A stretch of 64,000 nucleotides of DNA from Nocardia sp. NBC_00508 (GCF_036346875.1 NZ_CP107852.1:5952001-6016000); one strand, 5' to 3'. Shown: positions 51,984-61,030, counted from the first letter of the stretch. Numbers and translations are program-made. The notes: generated by a model from the sequence alone, not told the origin.

Positions 51984-52220
51984 GTGAGCACCGACACCAT
52001 TGTTCGCCCGGACACGACGACCGACGAGACGACGGGCGACGACACCCCGAAGTTCTTCCACTACGTGAAGAAGGACAGGATCGCCGAGAGCGCCGTGATG
52101 GGCACCCACGTGGTCGCGCTGTGCGGAGAGGTCTTCCCGGTGACCCGCTCGGCCAAGCCCGGCTCTCCGGTGTGCCCGGAGTGCAAGAAGGTCTACGACG
52201 GCCTCCGCAAGGGCGAGTGA
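51984..52220 (+). CDS. DUF3039-like small protein
   Basis: A 78-residue protein with HYVKKDRI, VALCGEVFPV and a C-terminal CPECKKVY zinc-ribbon-like pair, characteristic of DUF3039 proteins of actinobacteria. An ATG at 51975 is also in frame; the GTG at 51984 (STDTIVRPD) looks like the family start. It lies between the DUF3099 gene and the YihY gene. Function unknown; a metal or nucleic-acid-binding role is possible because of the cysteines. Confidence 0.85.
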   Translation: MSTDTIVRPDTTTDETTGDDTPKFFHYVKKDRIAESAVMGTHVVALCGEVFPVTRSAKPGSPVCPECKKVYDGLRKGE

Positions 52221-52229
52221 GGTCCGGCC

Positions 52230-53366
52230 CTATTCCAGGGACGAGGGCGACGCTCCTCGCCGGTCGACGGTGGCCAGGGAGCGGCCGGGTCCGGCGTTGT
52301 CCGGGTCCGCGGCGGCCTCGCCCTCGGCCGGCGCCTCGACGCCTCCTTCGCCGCGTACCTGGTTGGCGATCCACTCCTTCACCTGCTCCATGCGCGTCGC
52401 GCGGGCGGGCCAGAACTCCTGCACCGCCGCGTTGAACTCCGCACCGAGGATCACCGCGAAGCCGAGGAAGAACGTGAACAGCAGAAACGCGATGGGAGTC
52501 GCCAGCGCGCCGTAGGTGACACCGGTCCTGGTGACCCAGGACAGGTAGCGGCGCAGCAGCTCACTCGCCGTCATGAAGAACACCCCGGCTACCAGCGCGC
52601 CACCGAAGAGACGGTGCCACGGCAGCGAGGCGTGCAGCGCCAGCTTGTACAGGGTGGTCAGCCCGACGATCAGCAGCAGGCCGACGCCCGGGTAGTAGAA
52701 GAAGTCCAGGAGCTGAAGTCCCGTCGCCCGCCACGCGGCGGGGAGCACCCGCCCGATCAGCGCTGGTCCCAGCGCCACCAGCGGCAGGATGAACACCGCC
52801 GCCACCAGGAACAGCATGTACAGCAGCAGCGCGAAGATGCGCTGCCACACCGGATGCCGCGCGTCCTGCTGGTCATGAGCCTCGACGATCGCGTCGACGA
52901 AGGTGGCCATCGCCGACGAACCGGCCCACAGCGAGAGCACGAAGCCCACCGAGACCACCGCGCCGCGCCCCCGGCCGAGCACATCTTGCAGCGTCGGCTC
53001 GATGAGGTCCGACACCACGCTCGCGGGGAACAACTCCTGGCTGAACACGATGATCTTGGATTCGACAATCTGTACCGTGTCCGGTCCGAACCATCCGCCG
53101 ACGTAACCGAGACTGCCGAGCACCCCGAGTAACAGCGGCGCCAGCGAGAGTGTCTGCCAGAACGCCGCCGCCGCCGACTTGGCGAATATCGAGTCTTTCC
53201 AAGCCTTCGTCGCCACCCGTACGACCAGAGTGACCGTGTGCCTGCCCGCGTGCGCCGCCGTGGCGCCCGCCCGGTCCGCCCAGGTCCGCGCGCGCACCAT
53301 GACGGCGCGGTCCGTCGGTGCGTCGGTCCGCGGCGGATCGCCCGGGCGGGCGCGGTGATCGGTCAT
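52230..53366 (-). CDS. YihY/BrkB-family membrane protein
   Basis: A 378-residue polytopic membrane protein of the YihY/BrkB (former ribonuclease BN) family with about six helices, starting in the AAAFWQTLSLAPLLLGVLG region and including WAGSSAMATFVDAIVEAHD and TYGALATPIAFLLFTFFLG, both typical of the family. The C-terminal tail is hydrophilic and acidic. Molecular role not established. In mycobacteria the counterpart is Rv2707. The ATG at 53366 gives MTDHRARPG; an upstream Met is less likely. Confidence 0.92.
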   Translation of the reverse strand: MTDHRARPGDPPRTDAPTDRAVMVRARTWADRAGATAAHAGRHTVTLVVRVATKAWKDSIFAKSAAAAFWQTLSLAPLLLGVLGSLGYVGGWFGPDTVQIVESKIIVFSQELFPASVVSDLIEPTLQDVLGRGRGAVVSVGFVLSLWAGSSAMATFVDAIVEAHDQQDARHPVWQRIFALLLYMLFLVAAVFILPLVALGPALIGRVLPAAWRATGLQLLDFFYYPGVGLLLIVGLTTLYKLALHASLPWHRLFGGALVAGVFFMTASELLRRYLSWVTRTGVTYGALATPIAFLLFTFFLGFAVILGAEFNAAVQEFWPARATRMEQVKEWIANQVRGEGGVEAPAEGEAAADPDNAGPGRSLATVDRRGASPSSLE

Positions 53367-53533
53367 CGTGCATACAGCATCGCGCACTTCATCGATCCGC
53401 ATCGGGGTGCGGGTGCGACGTGTCGATGCGCGTCGGGTGAACTTCCAGCGTCCTGGCTGGTGGCCGTGTGATGCCCGTCGCGCCTGTCGCGCCGGTTTGG
53501 CGACACGCCGGGCCGGGCCGCTAGGGTGTCTGC

Positions 53534-55309
53534 GTGACTGGGTCGGGTGGCGCCGCTGTGGCGGGAGAAGCGAGTGCGCCGGGCGACTCGAAAGCAGCGA
53601 GCACCGCCGTCAGCGGCTCTCTTCGTGCCTGGCAGCGACGTGCGCTGACAAAATATCTGGCCACCAAACCCCGGGACTTCCTCGCGGTCGCCACCCCAGG
53701 GGCGGGAAAGACCACGTTCGCGCTGCGCGTCGCGGCGGAACTTCTGGCCGACCGCACCGTGGACCAGATCACCGTGGTCGCTCCGACCGAACACCTCAAA
53801 CATCAGTGGGCGCAGTCCGCGGCTCGCGCCGGGGTCGCGTTGGACTCACGGTTCTCCAACGCCACCGGAGGCACCTCGGGGGACTACCACGGTGTCGTGG
53901 TCACCTACGCGCAGGTGGCCGCGCATCCCTTCCGGCATCGCGTGCGCACCGAAAACCGCAGGACGCTCGTCATTCTGGACGAGGTCCATCACGCGGGCGA
54001 CGCGAAGAGCTGGGGTGAGGCGACGGCTGAGGCGTTCGGCGATGCCACCCGCCGCCTCGCGCTGACCGGTACGCCGTTCCGCAGCGACGACAGCCAAATC
54101 CCTTTCGTCGTCTACGAACCCGACGAGTCCGGCTTCCCGAAGTCCCGTGCCGACCACGCCTACGGATACGCCGAGGCGCTCGCCGACGGCGTCGTGCGGC
54201 CGGTGGTCTTCCTGGCGTACTCCGGTGAGGCGCACTGGCGTGACAGCGCGGGCGAGGAGTACTCCGCACGCCTCGGTGAACCCCTGAACGCCGAGCAGAC
54301 CGCCCGGGCCTGGCGTACCGCGCTGGACCCGGCGGGTGACTGGATGTCGGCCGTGCTGCGCGCCGCCGACATCCGGCTGCGGCAGAAACGCGCCTCCGGC
54401 ATGCCCGACGCCGGTGGGCTGGTGATCGCCACCGATCAGGAGCGTGCCCGCGACTACGCCGAACTGCTGGAACACATCTCGGGCGAGAAGCCGGCGCTGG
54501 TGCTCTCCGACGACCCGTCCTCCTCGAACCGGATCGCGGAGTTCGGCAACAGCACCCAGCCGTGGATGGTCGCGGTGCGCATGGTGTCGGAAGGTGTCGA
54601 CGTGCCGCGCCTGGCCGTCGGTGTGTACGCGACCAGCGCCGCCACGCCGCTGTACTTCGCCCAGGCGATCGGGCGCTTCGTGCGTGCCCGCAAGCCGGGC
54701 GAGACCGCGACCGTGTTCCTGCCGTCGGTGCCGGTACTGCTGGATCTGGCCGCGCAGTTGGAGCTGCAGCGCGACCATGTCATCGGCAAGCCGCACCGGG
54801 AGAAGAACGGGCTGGAAGACGATCTGCTGGTCGAGGCCAACAAGCAGAAGGACGAGCCGGGCGAGCAGGACAAGTCCTTCGTCGCGCTGGCCGCCGACGC
54901 CGAACTCGACCAGGTGATCTACGACGGCTCCTCGTTCGGCACCGCCACCTTCGCCGGCAGTGACGAGGAAGCCGATTACCTGGGCATCCCGGGGTTGCTC
55001 GACGCCGAGCAGATGCGCGCGCTGCTGCGTGAGCGGCAGTCGAGGCAGGTCGGCGAACGCGGTGCGGCCGCGCTGGCGCCCGAGCCCGGTCCACAGGTGG
55101 CCAGCGCCGCGGAACGTGTCGCCACGGCCGACCGGCTCGGCGAATTGCGCCGCGAACTCAACAGTCTGGTGGCGATGCATCACCACCGCACCGGTAAACC
55201 GCACGGCGTGATCCACGGCGAGCTGCGTCGCGAGTGTGGCGGTCCGCCGACGGCGCTGGCCACCGCGGAACAACTCGGCGAGCGTATCGCGGCCTTGCGC
55301 CGGAAGTAG
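53534..55309 (+). CDS. DEAD/DEAH-box helicase (SSL2-like)
   Basis: A 591-residue superfamily 2 helicase with Walker A ATPGAGKTT (about residues 53-61), a DEVHHAGD DEAH-like box, LTGTPFRSDD, and a C-terminal helicase motif with MVSEGVDVPRLAVGVY and QAIGRFVRAR, the pattern of SSL2-type helicases. The C-terminal extension (about residues 430-591) is acidic and without known domain. The GTG at 53534 is 13 bases after an upstream purine stretch and is the only start that keeps the N-terminal motif at the usual distance. It may be a DNA-repair helicase; substrate unknown. Confidence 0.9.
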   Translation: MTGSGGAAVAGEASAPGDSKAASTAVSGSLRAWQRRALTKYLATKPRDFLAVATPGAGKTTFALRVAAELLADRTVDQITVVAPTEHLKHQWAQSAARAGVALDSRFSNATGGTSGDYHGVVVTYAQVAAHPFRHRVRTENRRTLVILDEVHHAGDAKSWGEATAEAFGDATRRLALTGTPFRSDDSQIPFVVYEPDESGFPKSRADHAYGYAEALADGVVRPVVFLAYSGEAHWRDSAGEEYSARLGEPLNAEQTARAWRTALDPAGDWMSAVLRAADIRLRQKRASGMPDAGGLVIATDQERARDYAELLEHISGEKPALVLSDDPSSSNRIAEFGNSTQPWMVAVRMVSEGVDVPRLAVGVYATSAATPLYFAQAIGRFVRARKPGETATVFLPSVPVLLDLAAQLELQRDHVIGKPHREKNGLEDDLLVEANKQKDEPGEQDKSFVALAADAELDQVIYDGSSFGTATFAGSDEEADYLGIPGLLDAEQMRALLRERQSRQVGERGAAALAPEPGPQVASAAERVATADRLGELRRELNSLVAMHHHRTGKPHGVIHGELRRECGGPPTALATAEQLGERIAALRRK

Positions 55310-55331
55310 CCGTGCCGCAGCGGAATCAGCC

Positions 55332-55931
55332 TCAGATGGGGACGGGCCAGGCGGCCATGGCGCAGTCGATGGACGCGCTGAGTTCGGCCAGGGAAGCGCC
55401 GTCTCGCGCCTGGATGGACAGGCCGTACAGGACCGTGGTGTAGAAACTCGCCAGGGCCGCCGTGTGGGTGCCGGCGGGCAGATCGCCGTCGGCGACACCG
55501 CGATCGAGGCGTCGACGGATGTCGTCGGTGGTCTCGCGGCGTTTGCCGATCAAGAAGTCGCGGATGTTCGTATTGCGCGTGGTGTAGGTGGAGCCCGCGA
55601 GCACGACCATGCAGCCGTGCGGTTTGTTCTCCTCGGTATACGCGACTGCGTTGTCCCGCAACATCGCCTCGATGCTGCCGCGTGCGGTCGGCTCCTCGCG
55701 CAGGGCGCGATCGGTGTAGCCGCCGTCGGTTCGTCCGTAAAGGTCGATGGCTTCGCGGAACAGCGCCTCCTTGCCGCCGAACGCCGCATACAGGCTCGGG
55801 GAATTGATGCCCATCGCGGCGGTGAGATCGCTCATCGAGGAACCCTCGTAGCCGTGCTCCCAGAACACCTCCATGGCACAGCGCAACGCCTCGGCGCGGT
55901 CGAACGCGCGCGGTCGTCCTCGTTCGGCCAT
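55332..55931 (-). CDS. TetR-family regulator divergent from an SDR gene
   Basis: A 199-residue TetR regulator with HTH (VFWEHGYEGSSMSDLTAAMG, then NSPSLYAAFGGKEALFREAI) and a C-terminal ligand domain. The N-terminal start at 55931 is preceded by AGGTTCCG at about 55936-55943 on this strand. Divergent from an SDR gene across a 106-base region with two operator-like copies of the same sequence, so it probably represses both. Its ligand is unknown. Confidence 0.9.
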   Translation of the reverse strand: MAERGRPRAFDRAEALRCAMEVFWEHGYEGSSMSDLTAAMGINSPSLYAAFGGKEALFREAIDLYGRTDGGYTDRALREEPTARGSIEAMLRDNAVAYTEENKPHGCMVVLAGSTYTTRNTNIRDFLIGKRRETTDDIRRRLDRGVADGDLPAGTHTAALASFYTTVLYGLSIQARDGASLAELSASIDCAMAAWPVPI

Positions 55932-55943
55932 GGCGGAACCTTT

Positions 55944-56020
55944 CTGTGTCGATCGTTAAATATACCCATTGACACCGGTGCGGCCGATGCGCTTGGCTAT
56001 TTATGTACTGATCGACACAG
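55944..56020. promoter_or_regulatory. Two inverted operator copies between tetR and SDR
   Basis: CTGTGTCGATC at 55944-55954 (followed by GTTAAATATA) and its inverted copy GATCGACACAG at 56010-56020 (preceded by TATTTATGTACT). Aligned in the same direction both read CTGTGTCGATC-NN-TA-N-ATA. One lies at each gene's promoter, the layout of a TetR-controlled divergent pair. Confidence 0.65.
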
Positions 56021-56037
56021 AACTTGGAGGAGTACCG

Positions 56038-56778
56038 ATGTCGGACCTCACGGGCAAGGTCGCGCTGGTGACCGGCGGTAGCCGCGGAATCGGAGCGGCG
56101 ATCACGCGCCGTCTCGCGGGCGCGGGCGCGGACGTCGCGCTGACCTACCAGCACGCCGAGGGACAGGCGAAAACGGTGGTCGGCGAGGTCGAGTCGCTCG
56201 GGCGCCGAGCCATCGCGATCCAAGCCGACAGCGCCGACGCCACCGCGGTGCGTGCGGCCGTAGACCGGGCCGCGTCCGAACTCGGTGGCCTGGACATCTT
56301 GGTCAACAACGCCGGAATCTTCCCGGCCAAGCCGTTCGAAGAGTTCACCGTCGCCGAAATCGACAACGCGCTGCACGTGCACGCCCGCGCGGCGTTCGTC
56401 GGGGCGCAGGCGGCGGTCGCGCACATGACCGACGGCGGCCGGATCATCAGCATCGGCACCAACCTGGCCGAGCACGCGCCCTTCGGTGGCCTTGCGCTCT
56501 ACAACCTGAGCAAGTCCGCGCTCAACGGCTTCACCAAGGCACTGGCTCGTGAACTCGGTCCGCGCGCGATCACGGTGAATCTCGTGCAGCCCGGCTCCAC
56601 CGATACCGAGATGAATCCCGAGGACGGCGACCACGCCGCGCAGCAGCGCGAGCTGACCGCGCTGGGCCGCTTCGGCACCGCCGACGACGTCGCGGCCACG
56701 GTGGCCTTCCTGGCCGGTCCGTCCGGCCGCAGCATCACCGGCGCGTTCCTCACCGTGGACAGCGGCACCAACGCCTGA
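56038..56778 (+). CDS. Short-chain dehydrogenase/reductase
   Basis: A 246-residue SDR with TGGSRGIGAAITRRLAGAG, LVNNAGIFPAKP, catalytic tyrosine and lysine in YNLSKSALNG, and the PGSTDTEMNP region. It is likely an NAD(P)-dependent alcohol or ketone reductase; substrate unknown. The ATG at 56038 follows GGAGGAG at 56027-56033. Controlled by the divergent TetR. It ends directly against the antisense AraC fragment. Confidence 0.92.
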   Translation: MSDLTGKVALVTGGSRGIGAAITRRLAGAGADVALTYQHAEGQAKTVVGEVESLGRRAIAIQADSADATAVRAAVDRAASELGGLDILVNNAGIFPAKPFEEFTVAEIDNALHVHARAAFVGAQAAVAHMTDGGRIISIGTNLAEHAPFGGLALYNLSKSALNGFTKALARELGPRAITVNLVQPGSTDTEMNPEDGDHAAQQRELTALGRFGTADDVAATVAFLAGPSGRSITGAFLTVDSGTNA

Positions 56779-57237
56779 TCACCCGGCGAAATACCGCCCT
56801 GGCGACACCCCGACCACCCGCCGGAACGCCGCGACGTACGCGCTCGGTGTCGCGTAACCGACGCGGCCCGCAATCCGGGCGACCGGCAGCCCCGCGGCGA
56901 GCAGCGGCAGCGAGGCGGCCAGCCGGATCTGCGTGCGCCACTGGCCGAAGCCGAGACCGGTCTCCGACACGAACAGCCGGGCCAGTGTGCGCGGGCTGAC
57001 GGCGACGGCGGCAGCGAACTCCGCGAGCGTGCGCGGGTCGGCCGGATCGGCGGCGAGCGCGTCGGCCACCTGCCGTGCTCGGGGATCGCCGGGCGGATGC
57101 GCGCCGACCGGAATCACCTCGACCGGCTCCAACAGGTCGAACACCACCGCCTCGGCGCGCCCCCGTCGCTCCTGGCCGGTGTCGGCTGCGGTGAGCAGGT
57201 CGAAAAGCTCATGGAGCAGTCGGGTCACGCGCAACAT
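56779..57237 (-). pseudogene. 5'-truncated AraC-family regulator
   Basis: Residues with AraC character: the two-helix HTH (AVAVSPRTLARLFVSETGLG, then PVARIAGRVGYATPSAYVAA), with ADPRTLAEFAAA before it and the usual end GVSPGRYF. Only about 150 residues remain; the N-terminal cupin/ligand domain (roughly 110-130 residues) is missing. Upstream on this strand the sequence changes near 57232-57256 to the antisense of a methyltransferase. The best start is the ATG at 57237, which would give a DNA-binding domain without its sensor. Confidence 0.75.
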
Positions 57238-57249
57238 GGTCGGCGCGCC

Positions 57250-57633
57250 GAAGGCGACCCGGCGCTGGCCGCCCGGCTCCGTGTCCGGCACGGCCGGGCG
57301 ATCATCGTGATCGACGGCGACGGCGCTGAGATGCCCTTGCCGCCAGGGCGCTTCGATTCCGTGGTCTGCTTCACCATGCTGCATCACGTGCCGACGGCGG
57401 GCAGGCAGGACGCGTTGTTCGCCGAAGCCATGCGGGTGTTGCGACCCGGCGGGTTGTTCGCGGGCAGCGACGGGCTCGACGGCCGCCTGTTCCGGCTCAT
57501 GCACCTCGGCGACACCTGCGTGCCCGTGCCGCCGGAGACCGCCGCCGACCGGTTGTGCCGGATCGGCTTCACCGACGTCGAGATCGATACGGGCGCATCG
57601 AGTTTCCGCTTCCGGGCCAGACGGCCGCGGTGA
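57250..57633 (+). pseudogene. 5'-truncated class I SAM-methyltransferase
   Basis: The segment DPALAARLRVRHGR, GDGAEMPLPPGRFDSVVCFT and MLHHVPTAGRQDALFAEAMR corresponds to the middle and C-terminal part of a methyltransferase: post-I, II and III motifs. The SAM-binding motif I (GxGxG) is missing, so about 70-90 N-terminal residues are lost and the protein cannot be active as it stands. The junction with the antisense AraC fragment is near 57250. No good start codon precedes the intact part. Confidence 0.75.
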
Positions 57634-57671
57634 GCGCGTCCGACGAGGTGATGCTCGACGCGCCGGGCCGC

Positions 57672-58226
57672 TCATCTCGGCGTTGTCGTGAAGAACCGGG
57701 ACGGATCGAGCGCGCTGATCAGCGTCCATCGCGCTGGTGGCGCGGACACGTGCGAATCCTGCGGCGCCGCGGCGAAATAGCCCTGGATCTCCAGGGCGAG
57801 CCGGGGGTTCTCATCGACCCTGCGTGCCATCTCGTAGCAGACGGCGAGCACGTGCACGCATCGCGCCGACCGCGCCGTGCACGAGCAGTCGGTGCCCGCC
57901 AGGACCGGGGCCGGCGGGATTCCGGCCGCGGCGATCGCGCGGTGCATGTCGTCGGTCAGCACGGTGGGGTCCGGCACGATCGCGGCGATGGCGGTGATCG
58001 TGGTCCTGGTCAGCGGCGCCACCTCCAGGTGGGTCGACGAGGCCTGGCCACCACGGTGGATGGTGGCGCGCACGACCCGTCCCTCGACGGTGGCCTGCAC
58101 GCCGTTGTTGCGTGCGATGCTGCGGGCGCGCGGGAGCAGGGGATCCGGTCGGGTCTGGCGCAGCGGCTCGGCTAGGCGCACCCAGTCCATACCCCATGCG
58201 GTGTAGCCGAATTCGTTGTCCGCCAT
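57672..58226 (-). CDS. SWIM zinc-finger protein
   Basis: A 184-residue protein with a SWIM zinc finger: Cys114, Cys116, Cys123 and His125 in DCSCTARSARCVHVL. The rest has no known domain. It starts at the stop of the SNF2 helicase (TGATG overlap) and is probably co-translated with it. SWIM proteins bind DNA or partner proteins, and pairing with a SNF2 helicase is common in actinobacteria. Confidence 0.9.
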   Translation of the reverse strand: MADNEFGYTAWGMDWVRLAEPLRQTRPDPLLPRARSIARNNGVQATVEGRVVRATIHRGGQASSTHLEVAPLTRTTITAIAAIVPDPTVLTDDMHRAIAAAGIPPAPVLAGTDCSCTARSARCVHVLAVCYEMARRVDENPRLALEIQGYFAAAPQDSHVSAPPARWTLISALDPSRFFTTTPR

Positions 58227-59986
58227 CAGTTCTCCCTTTTACGACGCAGGACCTCGATCAGCTGATCGTCGCCGAGCGCGGAGAGCGCCGCGATGCCGGT
58301 GGCGTCGCCGAGGTCGGTCAGCGCCGCCTTGCGGTCGTGCATGCCCGCGATGTGCTCTTCCACGGTCGTGGCCGAGGTGAGCGTGGTGACGGTCACCGTG
58401 CGGGTTTGGCCGATCCGGTGGGCGCGGTCGGAGGCCTGTGCCTCCACCGCGGGGTTCCACCAGCGGTCGAAGTGGATGACGTCGGCGGCGCGGGTCAGCG
58501 TGAGGCCGGTGCCCGCAGCGCGCAGACTCAGCACCAGTATCGGCGGCCCGTCCTCGGCCTGGAACCGGGACACGATCTCGGCGCGTTCGGCCTGGTCGAG
58601 CGCGCCGTGGAAGAACGGCGCCGTCACCCCGAACTGTTCGGCGAGATGGCGTACGAGCAGCTCACCGGTCCGGCGGTACTGGGTGAAGACCAGTGTCGGG
58701 CTGGCGGTATCCAGATTGGTGGCCAGGATGTCGGTGCACAGGTCGAGCTTTCCGGATCGGCCGGCCAGCTCGCCGAGTTCGCCGGTGACCAGCCCGGGAT
58801 GGTTGCACACCTGCTTGAGCGAGGTCAGCGCGGCGAGCACGCGGCCGTGGCGCTCGATGCCGGCGCCGAATCCGTCGTCGACGGCCCGGGCGAGCAGCTG
58901 ATCATAGAGCCGCTCCTGCTCGGCGGTGAGGTCGCAGAGCAGGTCGCTGTGGATCTTCGCGGGCAGCGCCGCCGCGACCTGGCTCTTCTTGCGTACCAGC
59001 ACGACCGGTTCGATGGTGTCGCGCAAGCGCGCCGCCGCGGTCGCCGACCCGTCCTGGATCGGCCGCACGAATCGTCGCCGGAATTGGGTCCGGTGCCCGA
59101 ACAACCGCGGCGCCGCCAGGTTCAGCAACGCCCACAGCTCGTCGAGATGGTTCTCCACCGGCGTACCGGTGAGCGCGATCGTCGCGGCGGCGTCGATCGC
59201 GCGCGCCGCCTTCGCGACCTGGGTGCGCGGATTCTTCACCGCCTGCGCCTCGTCGAAGACGGCCGTCGCCCAGCGCCGTCCCGTCAGCAGGCGTCCGTGC
59301 AGCCGCAAGGTCGGGTAACCGGTGACGACGACGGTGGCCGCGTCGGCCATGATCTCGCCGCCGCGCCACGGGAGCACGCGCAGTCCCGGCGCGAACCGGC
59401 CGATCTCATGCGCCCAGTTGCCGACCAGCGAGGTCGGGCAGACCACCAGTTGCGGGCCGGCCTCGGCGCGGTCGAGCAAGAAGCCGATGGTCTGCACGGT
59501 CTTGCCGAGCCCCATCTCGTCGGCGAGCACCGCGCCACCGTGCGCGTCGGCGGTTTCGCGCAGCCAGCCGACCCCGCGTGCCTGGTAGGGCCGTAGCCGC
59601 GCCTTCAGCGTCGCACGCAGGTCTGCCGCGACGGCCTCGGTGTCACGCAGCACCCGCACTGCGCGGTGCGCCGACACGATGGAGGTGGCGGACGCATCCG
59701 GCACGGCATGGGCGGCTATCGGCAGGTCGGGAAGGTCGTATGCTTCCGTGCCCGGGTCGGCGCGGACCGCACGCAGGATGTCCTGCCAGATCAGGATCGA
59801 ACATCCGGGGTGCTCGACCGCCAGATCCACGAAATCTTCCGGGTCGACCAGCGTGACGTCGACATCGGTGACCTCGAGTCCGCCGTCGGCGCCGACCGGG
59901 AGGGCCAGCGCGAGTGTCTCGCGGTCGCCGTGGTCGCGCGGCGCCGGTCCGGCCCCGCGTCCTGCCCATGTCCACAGCGCGAACAT
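58226..59986 (-). CDS. SNF2-family DNA helicase (HepA/RapA-type)
   Basis: A 586-residue SNF2 protein. It has Walker A DEMGLGKTVQTIGFLL, the DEAQ box in VFDEAQAVKNP, TGTPVENHLDELWAL, and C-terminal motifs LVFTQYRRTGELLVRHL, LSLRAAGTGLTLTRA and the HRIGQTRTV segment. The N-terminal 130 residues are shorter than in many homologues and the start might lie elsewhere. It likely remodels or translocates on DNA; the associated SWIM protein suggests a two-protein machine. Confidence 0.92.
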   Translation of the reverse strand: MFALWTWAGRGAGPAPRDHGDRETLALALPVGADGGLEVTDVDVTLVDPEDFVDLAVEHPGCSILIWQDILRAVRADPGTEAYDLPDLPIAAHAVPDASATSIVSAHRAVRVLRDTEAVAADLRATLKARLRPYQARGVGWLRETADAHGGAVLADEMGLGKTVQTIGFLLDRAEAGPQLVVCPTSLVGNWAHEIGRFAPGLRVLPWRGGEIMADAATVVVTGYPTLRLHGRLLTGRRWATAVFDEAQAVKNPRTQVAKAARAIDAAATIALTGTPVENHLDELWALLNLAAPRLFGHRTQFRRRFVRPIQDGSATAAARLRDTIEPVVLVRKKSQVAAALPAKIHSDLLCDLTAEQERLYDQLLARAVDDGFGAGIERHGRVLAALTSLKQVCNHPGLVTGELGELAGRSGKLDLCTDILATNLDTASPTLVFTQYRRTGELLVRHLAEQFGVTAPFFHGALDQAERAEIVSRFQAEDGPPILVLSLRAAGTGLTLTRAADVIHFDRWWNPAVEAQASDRAHRIGQTRTVTVTTLTSATTVEEHIAGMHDRKAALTDLGDATGIAALSALGDDQLIEVLRRKREN

Positions 59987-60072
59987 GTGCCGATCGGGCA
60001 GGTAAGTGGCGTGTGTGCTGGACAGAGCAGGCCCCTCAAATCAACGTATGCCGTACGGAGTACGATGACAAC

Positions 60073-60083
60073 GTACACTGTAC
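60073..60083. promoter_or_regulatory. GTACA-C-TGTAC palindrome in the SNF2-tetR divergent region
   Basis: A perfect 11-base palindrome, close to a second one (CCGTACGG at about 60049-60056). It lies in the 272-base region between the divergent SNF2 gene and a TetR gene, a good candidate TetR operator. Confidence 0.5.
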
Positions 60084-60258
60084 TGGATTTGTTCCGTGGA
60101 GCGCCGTGAGGGAGCGAGTGAACCGGACAGACAGCGCGCTCTCGCGCGCGACCGACCTGAGGCCCGGCGTCGTGCGGACGCCGTCGGGCGTCCGCGCGTG
60201 AGTCCAGCACCGCGCGCAGTCACGCGCACACGGAGCCGAGTGTGAGCAAGGCGTGGTC

Positions 60259-61014
60259 GTGAGCGAGCGAGCCTCCGTCGAACAGGCGAAACAGGTGATG
60301 AGCCTGCTGTGGCGCCATGAGCTGCCCACGCGCCAGGCGGCGCGCGGCCCGAAGCAGACGGTCAGCGTCGACGCGGTGGTCGCGGCAGCGGTGGCACTCG
60401 CGGATCGGGAGGGCTACGAGAAGGTCTCCATTCGCGCCGTCGCCGCGGGGCTGGGCCTGCGGCCGATGAGTCTGTACACGTACGTGCCGAGCAAGGACGC
60501 GCTCACCGTCCTCATGGTCGACACAGTGGCCGAGGAGGACGCAGCGATTCCGGGTGAACAGCCGCCGCGCGAGCGCATGGCGGCGCTGGCCCGCCAGGTT
60601 CGGGCGGAGCTGATCGCGCACCCCTGGCTGCTCGAGGTACCTCCCTGGCGTCTGGTGCTCGGCCCGGGACGGATGCGCCGCTACGAACGGCAGCTCGCCG
60701 CGGTCGACGGAATCGGTCTGTCGGACGTGGCGATGGACCGGGTGATCGCCGTGCTGTCGGAGTTCGCGACCGGCAACGCGCGCATGTCGGTCGCCGCGGC
60801 CCGCGAGACTCGCCGGATGAGCGACGCGCGCTGGTGGGAGGTGCACGGCCCGCTGCTCACCGAGGTCATGCCGCCGACCGAGTTCCCGCTTGCGTCGCGG
60901 GTCGGTGCGGCGGTCGGCGAGCTGTACCAGGCGCCCGCCGACCCGGACCGCGCCTTCGACTACGGGCTGGCCAGGCTGCTGGACGGCATCCTCGGCACCT
61001 TGTCCGCCCACTGA
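60259..61014 (+). CDS. TetR/AcrR-family regulator
   Basis: A 251-residue TetR regulator: HTH (ADREGYEKVSIRAVAAGLGL, then RPMSLYTYVPSKDALTVL) and a C-terminal TetR_C-type domain of drug-sensing family (WLLEVPPWRLVLGPGRMRRY, SEFATGNARM). The GTG at 60259 follows AAGG at 60247-60250; a GTG at 60253 is also open. No obvious target gene lies next to it; the divergent SNF2-SWIM operon is the nearest candidate. Strong hairpin downstream. Confidence 0.88.
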   Translation: MSERASVEQAKQVMSLLWRHELPTRQAARGPKQTVSVDAVVAAAVALADREGYEKVSIRAVAAGLGLRPMSLYTYVPSKDALTVLMVDTVAEEDAAIPGEQPPRERMAALARQVRAELIAHPWLLEVPPWRLVLGPGRMRRYERQLAAVDGIGLSDVAMDRVIAVLSEFATGNARMSVAAARETRRMSDARWWEVHGPLLTEVMPPTEFPLASRVGAAVGELYQAPADPDRAFDYGLARLLDGILGTLSAH

Positions 61015-61030
61015 GCGTTCGCCGAACACG

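Noticed and set aside
57672..59986. SNF2-SWIM as a proven phage-defence island
   Set aside because: No nuclease, methyltransferase or other defence partner is adjacent; the nearby methyltransferase is a truncated remnant and is not part of the operon. Reported only as a finding for testing.
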